Of a stretch of 64,000 nt of DNA, positions 45,395-55,521 are shown piece after piece. The stretch's first letter is position 1, and each line of letters opens with the position of its first letter. The translations under genes and the position numbers were made by a program. Origin of the DNA: Symsagittifera roscoffensis (lineage: Eukaryota > Xenacoelomorpha > Acoela > Convolutidae). The stretch covers positions 30,900,932 through 30,964,931 of the forward strand of contig NC_087064.1 of NCBI RefSeq assembly GCF_963678635.1. Reading direction: 5' to 3'. The notes below the pieces were generated by a model. The model ran no database searches. It had not been told where the DNA came from and was given only the letters and a program-made list of their open reading frames with translations.

Positions 45395-45934
45395 TTCCGT
45401 ATTGACCGGCTAGAGGAGCGGCGATTGATATGAAGGTGTGAAAGTATCCATTTGCGTTGTGTTGCTCCACCAAAAACCTCCCTATGATTCCACCCTGCGA
45501 GTACCCAATGAAAGTCACGTCCTTAAATAGAGAAATTTTGGAAGCAAAAATAAAAATAATCATTTTTGGGCTTTAAAAGAGTCAGTTTTGGTATAGCTCA
45601 AACAAACGGCAATTTAGAATTTCAAGATTACGTTTGCTCCAATTTGATACATGAACATCTTCACTTCTTGATTGAAAACCGCAACTTGAGTCGCCATATC
45701 GAACAGACTCTTTGATCCCTGAAAAGATTTGAGAGAGTAAATGGGGACATCGAGGAAGTCCTCTCTGATCCACGTCAGAAGTTGATCACCGCGAGAGGCA
45801 TCCGAAAGCAGCCCGTGCATGAAAACCACAGGACGAGGAGGGGGCTGAATGGAAGACGCAGGCTTACAGTCTGACTCTTGTGCCTATAATGTTACAATTA
45901 AGGTAACTGACAAAATAGACCATATGAACTTCAT
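45395..45934 (-). pseudogene. Palmitoyl-protein thioesterase (PPT2-like), truncated
   Basis: ATG at 45934 opens a hydrophobic signal peptide 'MKFIWSILSVTLIVTL', then an in-frame TAG (45886-45884), then 'AQESDCKPASS', 'PRPVVFMHGLLSDASRGDQL' and on to 'EVKMFMYQIGAN' (45632). A 110-base intron (GTAATC...TTTAAG) follows. Exon 2 (45521-45395) reads 'DVTFIGYSQGGIIGRFLVEQ', 'FHTFISIAAPLAGQYG' and ends at an A|GTAAGA donor. HG oxyanion residues, the G-Y-S-Q-G nucleophile elbow and the 'P-x-x-GQYG' segment are typical of lysosomal PPT1/PPT2-type alpha/beta hydrolases, closer to PPT2 in my reading. Exons with the catalytic Asp and His are missing. TAG could instead be a splice acceptor (ATTATAG) if the true first exon lies further upstream. 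It sits between Polinton and Gypsy remnants, so it may be a captured host gene. Confidence 0.75.
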
Positions 45935-46218
45935 CTTCCCTCAAAGAAGGAAATGGTGTTTAAGAACGGAGAAATATTTAATTTGAAGGATATCAGACAT
46001 CCATTGTAACAAAACACTGTCAGTAGTCTAGTCTATTAATGAGACAATAGATCGAAATCCAAATATATCATGTTATCAAAAGTTTCCTAGCTTGTTTTTT
46101 TTTTTTAAAAAAAAGCTTTCATGGCCTCATGTGTGGCACCAACATGTAGCACCAAAACTCAAAAAAAATCAAATAAAGCATAGAGTAACAAAGATTTAAA
46201 TCAAACAGGATCCGAATA

Positions 46219-46945
46219 CAGTGCTGATTTAAATTATCCGGACAAAACGAAAAAAACTTGAATTTTCAAACGCGTTTTTCTCAAATTGGCTTAAGATTAG
46301 ACAAAAAGTGAAGAGAACAAACGTTGCTTAGAATTTCACCAGAATTAATATGGTGCCATGTTTTCTCCAAAACTCTTAACAAAAATTTTACCCCAAAAAT
46401 GGGTCATTTTGGCTTTTTTCAATTAATCAAGAATTACGCTGAAACTGCTTGTTAATTGATAACAAAATTATATCACAGGAAGCTTCTTACGCAGCTCAAC
46501 AAAGTTTAACAAGGGTTAAATCTCCAAAAATTTGCGCAAAATGTTTAAAATTTGTTTTTAAACAGAGATTCTGTGTTTTATATAGTAAAAATCACATTTA
46601 TTGACTATCGAGTGAAAGTTTTTTTCTCTTTTACCGGTTTTTGAAGATTTAACCCTTGATAAATTTTGTTGAGCTGCGTAAAAAGCTTCCTGTGATATAA
46701 TTTATCAATTAAAAAAGTAGTTTCAGCGTAATTCTTGATTAATTGAAAAAAGCCAAAATGACCCATTTTGGGGTAAAACTTTTGTTGAGAATTTCGGAGA
46801 AAAAATGGCACCCTATTAATTCTGGTGAAATTCTAAGCAACTTTTGTTCTCTTCATTTTTTGTCTAATCTTAACTCAATTTGAGAATAACTCGTTTGAAA
46901 ATTCAAGTTTTGTTCGTTTTGTCCGGATAATTTAAATGAGCGCTG
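46219..46945. mobile_element. Tc1-type long-hairpin MITE
   Basis: Inverted arms of about 320-330 bp (46219-46540 and 46615-46945) with a ~75-90 base loop. Ends are CAGTGCTGATTTAAATTATC and its imperfect complement, each flanked by TA (46217-46218, 46946-46947). CAGTGCTG matches the start of Tc1-family TIRs and TA is the Tc1/mariner target. Arms differ at several positions, so it is not brand-new. No transposase. Confidence 0.88.
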
Positions 46946-47179
46946 TACTCATGTCGTCAATAAAGCTAGCACTATATGGTCAACCAAATGGAAAATTTTT
47001 AATATATTTAGATTGCGTTTTAGTGACGTTCAAACTGCCACGCAATAATAGTGCCTTGACAATGCACAAAATTCAGGTCAAATCGGTGCTAAAGCAACTC
47101 TTGAATAGTAAAACCGTAATTTTCCTCCAAACTCAGTCATTGATTGGGAATATATAGCCTGTTGCGTAGTATTCACAAT
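46946..47179. other. Short spacer between MITE and 5' LTR
   Basis: A 73-codon plus frame starting in the MITE end is open but unremarkable. Confidence 0.5.
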
Positions 47180-47386
47180 TGAGATAGGGACCAGTTTGAG
47201 TTTATGTAAGTTATATGAGTTTGTTTCTTTCTGTCTGAGGTCCTGCTGTCGTGACCTTGCGATCTCTATCGTCTGGTACGAGCTAAAAGAGAAAGCTGCA
47301 GTAAGATTTAGATTTGATGCCTTACAGTTCCTTTACAATTGAAGTTAAACAACTATTCTTTCTCTACTATACATTACACTAATTCA
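47180..47386 (+). repeat. 5' LTR of Gypsy element
   Basis: Begins TGAGATAGGGACCAGTTTGA and ends CATTACACTAATTCA, matching 55315-55521. Followed by CATGGCGCAGCCAGCAG, part of which (TGGCGCAG...) may be the tRNA primer-binding site. Confidence 0.85.
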
Positions 47387-47388
47387 AC

Positions 47389-48113
47389 ATGGCGCAGCCA
47401 GCAGAACGAAAAGGAGGGGGAAAATCCGCTTAATATACTGTCATACTGGGACGCACGGACGCCAGAACCCCCAATCTACTGGGAGGAATGGATCATAAAG
47501 TTTCACTGGGGCATGATAGCAAAATATAACATTGACCCTGATGATTTTTATTTTGCGCGTACAATAAATGCGGCGGCATTTGCAGCGTTAGCAGAGGATG
47601 TAAATGGGAAAAATCGTATCGAGGCGGAGAAGAAGTTGATGTCTAACCTATATCTCTGTATTGGAGACGAAGCGCAAAGGATATTTAAAGCCCGAAAACC
47701 GGCGGTGAATGTAAAAATGCAAAGGTACCGACGGATATTGGACGAAATGCAAAATGTCTTCAAATGCGAGCGAAATGTGACACATGAGAGGGGACTCTTC
47801 TATGGAAGAAAGCAGAGGGAGAATGAAACGTTTGAGAAATTCCACGCGGAATTAAGCGCTCTTGCGGGCTGGTGTGATTTTGCTAAGCGGCCGAAAATGT
47901 TCGTGATATTTTTATTATGAAAATTCGGGAATCTGACTGCCAAATAGAAATATCACGATCAACAAAGTTACCAGAGGAGGTTTATAGGATCGCACTGTCG
48001 TATGAGAGAGGTGAACGTGCATAAAATCCTACACCGGAAAACCGGCCTCGTCCGCGCCGCCGATAACCATCAAACAGGAGCCAGTTAATAAAATCAGAAG
48101 GGGACAGGAGTAT
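47389..48113 (+). pseudogene. Gypsy gag, N-terminal part
   Basis: ATG 47389 opens 'MAQPAERKGGGKS', then a frameshift leads into the long frame ending at 47920: 'PIYWEEWIIKFHWGMIAKYN', 'VNGKNRIEAEKKLMSNLYL', 'ENETFEKFHAELSALAGWCD'. This F/W-x-x-F-H-x-EL-x-x-LA pattern is typical of Ty3/Gypsy capsid. A shift after 47905 gives 'IRESDCQIEISRSTKLPEEV' and a further one near 48020. Encodes the particle shell protein in intact elements. Confidence 0.75.
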
Positions 48114-48824
48114 TTGAGAGGTCGAGAACGCGAAGGACGCGGAGGATATACCCAAGGATCAAGCAGCGGGGGCGGCGGAAATAACCGTAGGTGTTATAAT
48201 TGTGACGCGCCGAAATTTACTCTCGATAATATTGCGAGTTGTCCTGCAAAAGGAGCAACATGTAATGCGTGTCGAAAACTAGGCCATTTTGAACGCACAT
48301 GTAGGGGAGTTAGAAGAGGTACTATCGAGTGCATAGGACGAGGAAGAGTCGGACTGGTGAGGGATGAAAATGAGCATCACCAGAGCATGCATAGTGTCGA
48401 CAATGTGTCGGAAGATCAAGAGGCATTGGTGAATCAGCAGGGAAGCGGGGAGAATGAAATCATGACGTCAGGATCCGATGACTACATGGTGATGTCGATC
48501 AAGAAAAAGAACGTGAAGAAACTGAAGATCACAGGAGCCAGAGTCCAGGTTGAGGTGACGGGAAAGAAGACGTGGCTGTGGGTGGATAGTGGATCTCCAG
48601 TGACAATTTTCAGCATGACGGACCTGAAAACAACATTAGGTAAAACCAATATTCAATTACATTCATCTCAAGATGAGTTCGTGGAGTACAATAACCACCG
48701 AACACACATATTTGGGAAAGTAGCGGTGACGACGGCGTTGAACGGCTGGGCAGCTCCAGCGCAAGTGTCAGTAATATCAGGAAATCATCAGTCAATCCTT
48801 GGGCGCGATCCTTGGGTACCCTAG
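48114..48824 (+). pseudogene. Gypsy nucleocapsid and aspartic protease
   Basis: An open frame of 236 codons. It has an Arg/Gly-rich start, a Cys-rich segment 'CYNCDAPKFTLDNIASCPAK' and a canonical CX2CX4HX4C zinc knuckle 'CNACRKLGHFERTC'. After a polar linker comes the protease 'KKTWLWVDSGSPVTIFSM' (active-site DSG), and near the end the 'ILGRDPW' segment that corresponds to the conserved ILG-x-D strand. It stops at TAG 48824 and overlaps the RT frame by 13 bases in +1, so a frameshift or natural gag-pro/pol shift lies there. Confidence 0.85.
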
Positions 48825-49740
48825 GCCTGGAGTTGGTGCAGAGAAAGAAAGTGACGGGAATCACGGGGGAAGGGATCAATCAGGAAGGGGAGGATTATGA
48901 TGAATTAAAAACATATTTCTGTAAGTTGTACCCAATTTTATTTACCAGAAGAGGGAAAATCCGAAACGCTAAAGTAAGATCCAAATTCTTTGAAATTCTA
49001 AAGCCTATACAACAAAAGGGGCGTCGGGTGCCTATCAGTTTACAGGATATGGTAGACAAAGAAATTGATCGCTTAATAAAAGAAGGTCATATCATCAAAT
49101 TACAAGAATGTTCGGATAAGTACTTTGGCTCTCCTATAGTAATCACAGTAAAAAACGATGGAAATATAAAATTGGCAATAGACTCAGGAGAACTGAAGAA
49201 GCAGGTACACAAGAATAAGTACGAACTGCCAAATATTGACGAACAAGTAGAAGGGATAAGTCAAATAAATGCAGAACGAAAAGCGGTGGATGTATACTTT
49301 ACAACGTTGGATTTCACTTACGCGTACGGACAAGTTTCCTTGGAACAAAAGACTAGCGAGCAATGCAATTTTTCACTAGTCGGCGGAAAATCGATAGGGA
49401 ACATATCGCTTTAAAAACGGTTTTTACGGGCTCACATCAATGCCGGCGGAGTTTCAAAAAGTCATTGATAATTACTTAAGAAATTTCCACAAGCAAATGC
49501 TTTCATCGATGATATCCTAATTGCGTCCAAGGGAAAAAAAACTGAGCATGTTGCATTAGATAAAAAAAATGGAAGCAACTGGAAGTATTAAAAGTTTCTT
49601 TGAAACTACGGAAATGCGGATTTGCAAAAACCGAGTGTGAATGGTTAGGGTTTCGAACTATGGAAAGTGGTATCGCGCCATTAGTCCGGAAAACTCAAGC
49701 GGTAGAAGATTTGAAAACCCCAAAATCTAGAAAGTAATTA
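48812..49740 (+). pseudogene. Gypsy reverse transcriptase, block 1
   Basis: Frame 48812-49414 (200 codons): 'VPISLQDMVDKEIDRLIKEG', 'FGSPIVITVKNDGNIKLAID', 'YELPNIDEQV', then 'VYFTTLDFTYAYGQVSLEQ' with the first catalytic Asp, and 'TSEQCNFSLVGGKS'. A shift gives 'GFYGLTS' (TAC GGG CTC ACA) and 'MPAEFQKVIDN'. 'FIDDIL' (YxDD box as FIDD) follows near 49505, then 'LRKCGFAKTECEWLGF' and 'SGIAPLVRKTQAVEDLKTPK' before a TAA at 49735. Copies RNA into DNA in intact elements. Four or more lesions. Confidence 0.85.
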
Positions 49741-50428
49741 AAATCACTAAAGGGTTCGATGCACAGTTTGCATACATTGTTGCCAAAACTCGCTGAAGTA
49801 AGCGCACCATTAAGATCATTACTCAGTCAGAACAACAATTTTGTCTGGACGCAGAATTGCTAAAACACGTTTCAACAATTGAAATTGCCAGTACGAAACA
49901 TTGTAGAACTTAGACATTTCGATATTCACCGTGAAACTAGGATAGTTTGTGAAGCTAGTCACGATGGCCTAAGGGCCGTGTTAGAACAGTACAGCGCCTC
50001 CGGTTGGCACCCAATTTCGTTTGCGTCACGGTATCTTAATCCGGCCGAGAAAAAGTATTCTACAAATGAGTTAGAATTACTCGCCGTTATGTGGGCTACG
50101 GAGCATTTTCGAAACTATATCTATGGACGTTAATTTACAGATATATCAGATCACAAGGCGTTGCTTACCTTATTAAATTCTTCCCCAAAAGGAAATTAAA
50201 CATTGTTTAGTCGGTTAACTCGATGGTACGATCGTTTAGTACCGTATGATTTCAAAGTTGAACATAGACTTGAAGGGGTCGAAAATGGGAATGGCAGACT
50301 ATTTGTCTCGGTTTCCATCTGCAGCGGTGCCCGAGACAAGTCATTACGATGAAAGTTTTACAATAGCGAAAATAAAAATGATAAGCAATGCGTTGAAACC
50401 TAAGGACCAGTTAAAGCCTGGGGGTTAA
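49741..50428 (+). pseudogene. Gypsy RNase H, block 1
   Basis: 'MHSLHTLLPKLAEVSAPL' connection region, then frame 49879-50133 'VELRHFDIHRETRIVCEASH' and 'YSTNELELLAVMWATEHFRN'. Where block 2 has 'CDASHDGL', this block has 'CEASHDGL', so the catalytic Asp is replaced by Glu. A stop after 'YIYGR' precedes 'TDISDHKALL' and 'FSRLTRWYDRLVPYDFKV', with 'MGMADYLSRFPSAAV' ending the domain. Confidence 0.8.
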
Positions 50429-50952
50429 AAAGTGAATTGAATTAGGAAAAATCCGACGGTAGAGGGCGGACGGTCATGTCCCTACTCAAAGCGAAAAGTT
50501 GTATCCAATGAAATTAAAAGAAGTTTTAACCGTGAGCACACGCGCTCACTAGAGGGCGTGGTTACATGCAACCGACGGTTAGCCAATCCGAATTAAGATA
50601 TTTGCATACCGGCCGAAATATGCAAATTGCGAAGCAAGAAAATCAGACGTTGTTCTCAGTACGTAAAATCAAGTTGTGATCTTGCAGAAAAAATTACGAA
50701 AAAAAATGTCATCGATGAATTCACCCGAGAAAAGCGATCCGAAAGCACCTTCCGCTATTGCTAGTACCTCCACTCATTCTCAATGTAAATCTGAATGTAG
50801 TTTTAAATTGATTAAACGAGCTGCCGAGTTTAAGTTCTGATTCTGATATAGAAGTAATACCGCCAGATAAAGTTTTTCCGAAAACGATTAATTCGAAAAA
50901 GTTAAACACGGTTATTTCATTCCCCATCAGTTCCCCGGATTATCTTATCCCC
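50429..50952 (+). other. RNase H to integrase linker, no clear ORF
   Basis: Degraded linker containing 'MSSMNSPEKSDPKAPSAI'-like polar reading (50706 on). It is deleted from block 2. Confidence 0.4.
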
Positions 50953-51968
50953 TTGTGCAAAGTAATAACTGGATTTTACTCAATAGTGCTTACTGATAGT
51001 CGAGTAGTTAAGAAAATTGATTATCCTGAGATTCTAAATTTGAAATTAGTCGAAGCAAACTTGGAAAAGGACCCGATATTAAAAACGATCCGCGACGCGA
51101 TCCGAGACAAAGACCCACGGGTCAAGGACATCATTACTAGATTGAGGCAATATTACGCTCAACATTTCAACGATTTTGCTGTGCGCGAAAATTGCTTGTG
51201 GATGGATGGCCGGCTGGCCATACCGAAGGATATGTCGTCAGCAGTGTTAAACCGATTGCATCACAACCATCATGGGCGGGTTAAAAGGTTTGCGGCGGCG
51301 AAGGACGTCTGGATACCGCTCATGCATAGGAACCTTGCGGTCACAGCCAAATATTGTACAAGCTGCCTAGAATCAGGTAAAAACCTTAAACCGGACGTTC
51401 CAAAAAATGATATGGGGGACCCTATGTCCCCAGGGAACCTAATGACTTGGTTCAATTAGACTTCATGGGTCCGGTAAATTATTTACGGGGTCGGAAGAAA
51501 TATGTTCTAGTAGCAGTAGATACGTTTTCGCATTGGCCGTCGGCTTATGTCTGTTCCAGTAATAAGTCTAAAAATGTATTAAAATTCCTAAGGAAGTACA
51601 TAAATACACATGGGCACCCAAGGAACTTACATATGGATCAGGAAACTGGGTTCTTCTCGAATGAGATACAAAACTTCTGTAATTATGAGGGCATTGAACT
51701 TATAAAATCTCCGGTTAAGGACCACCGTGCTACAGGAATGGTCGAAAGGACAATTGGCTCAATAAAAAACAACGTTCTAACATATTTCCAGAAAAAAAAA
51801 CACTATAAATCTGTATTGATGATATCCCGGGCCCTGAGCGCTTTACGATTTGGGCCGCATTCTAGGACTAAGCTAACGCCATTTGAGGCCTATCATGGAA
51901 GAGAAGCAAATACGAAATTTGACGAGAAAGCCATCATTGAAAAATCTAAAATGGAAAAATGTCATTAA
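50953..51968 (+). pseudogene. Gypsy integrase, block 1
   Basis: Frame 50953-51459 carries the H2C2 zinc-binding region ('NRLHHNHHGRVKRFAAAKDV', 'HRNLAVTAKYCTSCLESG') and stops at 'MTWFN'. Frame 51447-51968 carries the RVE core: 'VQLDFMGPVNYLRGRKKYVL' (Asp), 'LVAVDTFSHWPSAYV', 'HMDQETGFFS' (Asp), 'GMVERTIGSIKNNVLTYF' (Glu), 'ALRFGPHSRTKLTPFEAYHG'. DDE residues are all present. The one-base shift between the halves occurs at the same place in block 2. Confidence 0.87.
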
Positions 51969-52539
51969 CCAGAAATTATCTTGTTTGGACAAGGCGAGTC
52001 GTCTACCAGATGCGGAATTAAATCTCGATTGGGAGAAAAGCAGCGATCTCGTGTACGCCCCGGAAAACCGTAAAACACCAATGGTTTTGGATGAGAACGA
52101 TCTGATCGAAACAGACGTGGACCCTAAGGTCACATAGGTGGTGGATCCCAAGGCACAAGAGTTGATTAAGGCGACAGAGTGCTTAAGACGACACAAAACC
52201 AGTACCAAGACGGTATATCAGAAGACCGGGAAAACGGACCCAAAGGACCCCAGAAGGTATAAACGTTTACCATTAAAAATTGAAAAATTGACAAAACAAA
52301 CGGTGCAAATGAAAAAAGGATCGTTACTAAGGCGAAGTGGGGTTTCATTTAGGTCGGCGGCTGAAGAAAGCCGAATTGAGAAGGTAACGGGCGCTAACAA
52401 TCGGGGTCCAAGCAAGCCTACGAAGCATAAGAGTCAAGCAGAAAAGGACCCATTAGAAATGGAACGAGCGCGAAAAACAAAGAAAAATCGTATAGCCGAG
52501 TACAGCGAACACGACAGCATACCAAATGCCAAATATTGA
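51969..52539 (+). pseudogene. Gypsy pol C-terminal tail, block 1
   Basis: Highly charged low-complexity tail ('NLDWEKSSDLVYAPENRK', 'KVYQ/TVYQKTGKTDPKDP', 'ERARKTKKNRIAEYSEHDS') with a TAG after 'DPKVT'. It ends at 52539 where block 2 begins. Confidence 0.65.
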
Positions 52540-53485
52540 CTAGCAGAACGGGATAAGTCGAAAAATTGCGGAACGAAAAGAGGGGGATTTATACTTTACA
52601 ACGTTGGATTTCACTTACGCGTACGGACAAATTTCATTGGAACAAAAGGCTAGCGAGCAATGCAATTTTTCACTAGTCGGCGGAAAATCGATAGGGAACA
52701 TATCACTTTAAAAACGGTTTTTACGGGCTCACATCAATCCCGGCGGAGTTTCAAAAAGTCATTGATAATTTAATTAAGGAATTTCCTCAGGCAAATGTTT
52801 TCATCGATGATATCCTAATTGCGTCCAAGAGAACAAAAATTGAGCATATTGCAGTAATGGAAAAAATATTGAAGAAGTTAGACGTATCAAACGTTTCTTT
52901 GAAACTACGGAAATGCGGATTTGCAAAAACCGAGTGTGAATGGTTAGGGTTCCGAATTGAGGAAAGTGGTATCGCGCCATTAGTCCGGAAAACTCAAGCG
53001 GTAGAAGATTTGAAAACCCCAAAATCTAGAAAGTAATTAAAATCACTAAAGGGTTCGATGCACAGTTTGCATACATTGTTGCCAAAACTCGCTGAAGTAG
53101 GCGCACCATTAAGAACATTACTCAGTCAGAACAACGATTTTGTCTGGACGCAAAATTGCGAAAACGCGTTTCAACAAATGAAATTTCTAGTGCAAAACAT
53201 TGTAGAACTTAGACATTTCGATATTCACCGTGAAACTAGGATAATTTGTGATGCTAGTCACGATGGCCTAAGGGCCGTGTTAGAACAGTACAGCGCCTCC
53301 GGTTGGCAGCCAATTTTGTTTGCGTCACGGTATCTTAATCCGGCCGAGAAAATTTATTCTACAAACGACTTAGAATTACTCCCGGTAGTGTGGGCTACGG
53401 AACATTTTCGAAACTAGATCTATGGACGTTAATTTAAAGATATATCAGATCACAAGGCATTGCTTATATTAAATTCTTCCCCAAA
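52525..53485 (+). pseudogene. Gypsy RT (C-terminal half) and RNase H, block 2
   Basis: Restarts in the middle of RT at CCAAATATTGAC, equivalent to ~49230. Segments 'TSEQ/ASEQCNFSLVGGKS', 'FIDDIL' (~52803), 'LRKCGFAKTECEWLGF', then frame 53058-53417 with 'HSLHTLLPKLAEVGAPLRTL', 'RIICDASHDGLRAVLEQY' (intact catalytic Asp) and 'STNDLELLPVVWATEHFRN' before a TAG. The RT N-terminal half is absent. Confidence 0.82.
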
Positions 53486-54233
53486 AGGAATTAAAACATT
53501 CTATAGTCGGTGAGCTCGATGGTACAATCCGAGACAAGGACCCACGGGCCAAGGACATCATTACTAGGTTGGGGCGTTTTTACGCTCAATATTTCAACAA
53601 TTTTGCTGTGCGCGAAAACTGCTTGTGGATGGATGGCCGGCTGGCCATACCTAAGGATATGTCGTCAGCTGTGTTAAACCGATTGCATCACAACCATCAT
53701 TGGCGGGATAAAAGGTTTGCGGCGGCGAAGGACGTCTGGATACCGCTCTATCATAGGAACCTTGTGGCCACAGCCAAATATTGTAAAAGCTGCCTAGAAG
53801 CAGGTAAAAACCTTAAACCGGACGTTCCAAAAAATGATATGGGGGACCCTATGTCCCCAGGGAACCTAATGACTTGGTTCAATTAGACTTCATGGGTCCG
53901 GTAAATTATTTACGGGGTCGGAAGAAATATGTTCTAGTAGCAGTAGATACGTTTTCGCATTGGCCGTCGGCTTATGTCTGTTCCAGTAATAAGTCTAAAA
54001 ATGTATTAAAATTCCTAAGGAAGTACATAAATACACATGGGCACCCAAGGAACTTACATATGGATCAGGAAACTGGGTTCTTCTCGAATGAGATACAAAA
54101 CTTCTGTAATTATGAGGGCATTGAATTTATAAAATCTCCGGTTAAGGACCACCGTGCTACAGGAATGGTGGAAAGGACAATTGGCTCAATAAAAAACTAC
54201 GTTCTAACATATTCCAGAAAAAAAACACTATAA
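53486..54233 (+). pseudogene. Gypsy integrase, block 2
   Basis: After a junction at about 53526 that joins the RNase H end directly to 'IRDKDPRAKDI', frame 53569-53886 has the H2C2 region and the same 'MTWFN' stop as block 1. Frame 53874-54233 has 'VQLDFMGPVNYLRGRKKYVL', 'HMDQETGFFS' and 'GMVERTIGSIKNYVLTYS', then breaks at an A-run. The RVE parts are nearly identical to block 1. Confidence 0.85.
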
Positions 54234-55174
54234 ATCTGTATTGATGATATCCCGGGCCCTGAGCGCTTACGATTTGGGCCGCATTCTAGGACTAAGCTAA
54301 GGCCATTTAAAACCTATCATGGAAGAGAAGCAAATACGAAATTTGACGAAAAAGCCATCATTGAAAAATCTAAAATGGAAAAATGTCATTAACCAGATAT
54401 TATCTTGTTTAGACAAGGCGAGTCGTCTACCAGATGCGGAATTAAACCTCGATTGGGAGAAAAGCAGCGATCTCTTGTACGCCCCGGAATACCGTAAAGC
54501 CCCAAGGGTTTTGGATGAGAACGATCTGATCGAAACAGACGTGGACCCTAAGGTCACAGAGGTGGTGGATCCCAAGGCACGAGAGTTGCCTAAGTCACCA
54601 GAGTGCTTAAGACGACACAAAACCAGTACCAAGACGGTATATCAGAAGACCGGGAAAACGGACCCAAAGGACCCCAGAATGTATAAACGTTTACCATTAA
54701 AAATTGAAAAATTGACAAAACACGCGGTGCAAATGAAAAAAAAAAGGATCGTTACTAAGGCGAAGTGGTGTTTCATTTAGATCGGCGGCTGAAGAAAGCC
54801 GAATTGAGAAGGGGACCGGCGCTAAAACCACGGGTCCAAGCAAGCCTACGAAGCATAAGAGTCAAGCGGAAAAGAACCCATTAGAAATGGAACGAGCGCG
54901 AAAAACGAAGAAAAATCGTAGAGTCGAGTACAGCGAAGACGAAAGCGACGAAGATGAGGAGAGCGAATGGGCAGTCGTGGGGCGCGCGGGTGAAGTCGAG
55001 AAAACTGCAGCGAGCGGAGCGAACGATCCGTCGGGAACGGATAAAGAACAGACACCGAAAACCGTCGGTAATAAAAGGAAACTAGGTGAGGAGGCAATGC
55101 GAAGATCGACGCGACAACGGAGAGGAGTCGACAAACTGGGTGGAGTGATGATTCACCGGATCGAACACAAATGA
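54234..55174 (+). pseudogene. Gypsy pol C-terminal tail, block 2
   Basis: Frames 54319-54780 and 54887-55174: 'KASRLPDAELNLDWEKSSDL', 'PKVTEVVDPKARELPKSPEC' (no TAG here), then 'YSEDESDEDEESEWAVVGRA' and a basic end 'RRSTRQRRGVDKLGG'. The acidic/basic terminus shows the natural end of the polyprotein, which block 1 lacks. Confidence 0.7.
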
Positions 55175-55314
55175 AAAAAAAACCTTAGGGAGAGGTTTGG
55201 CAAGCATGCCTGAAAACTCAAGTTGAAACTGAAACTGTTTATTAAAACTTGGCGAAGTTTATGAGTTGATAAGTTTTACATCTACGATCTAAAATTTATT
55301 TGTGGTTGCCCGAA

Positions 55315-55521
55315 TGAGATAGGGACCAGTTTGAGTTTATGTAACTTATATGAGTTTGTTTCTGTCTGTCTGGGGACCTGCTTTCGTGAACTTGCGATCT
55401 CTATCGTTCGGTACGAGCTAGAACAGAAAGCTGCAGTAAGATTTAGATTTGATGCCTTACAGTTGCTTTACAATTAAAGTTAAACCATAATTCTTTCTCT
55501 AGTATACATTACACTACTTCA
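55315..55521 (+). repeat. 3' LTR of Gypsy element
   Basis: Matches 47180-47386. The sequence between the end of pol (55174) and here includes AAAAAAAAACCTTAGGGAGA, purine-rich but not adjacent to the LTR, so the true LTR may start somewhat upstream and the 5' copy may be trimmed. Confidence 0.85.

Larger units (their letters stand above)
47180..55521 (+). mobile_element. Ty3/Gypsy LTR retrotransposon with duplicated pol block
   Basis: 5' LTR, gag, protease, RT, RNase H and integrase followed by a second RT-RNaseH-integrase block and the 3' LTR, all on the plus strand. LTRs of ~207 bp are about 90% alike by eye. No target-site duplication was found (ACAAT against GACAC). Block 1 (49226-52524) and block 2 (52525-55174) are collinear except for a deletion of about 0.88 kb in block 2 (equivalent to 50217-51098). 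GC content and codon use are clearly higher than the surroundings. Confidence 0.9.

Noticed and set aside
45582-45773. 63-codon minus-strand ORF
   Set aside because: Out-of-frame shadow of the thioesterase exon.
52166-52415. Minus-strand ORFs opposite Gypsy tail (also 54846-55134)
   Set aside because: Antisense shadows of the charged pol tail.
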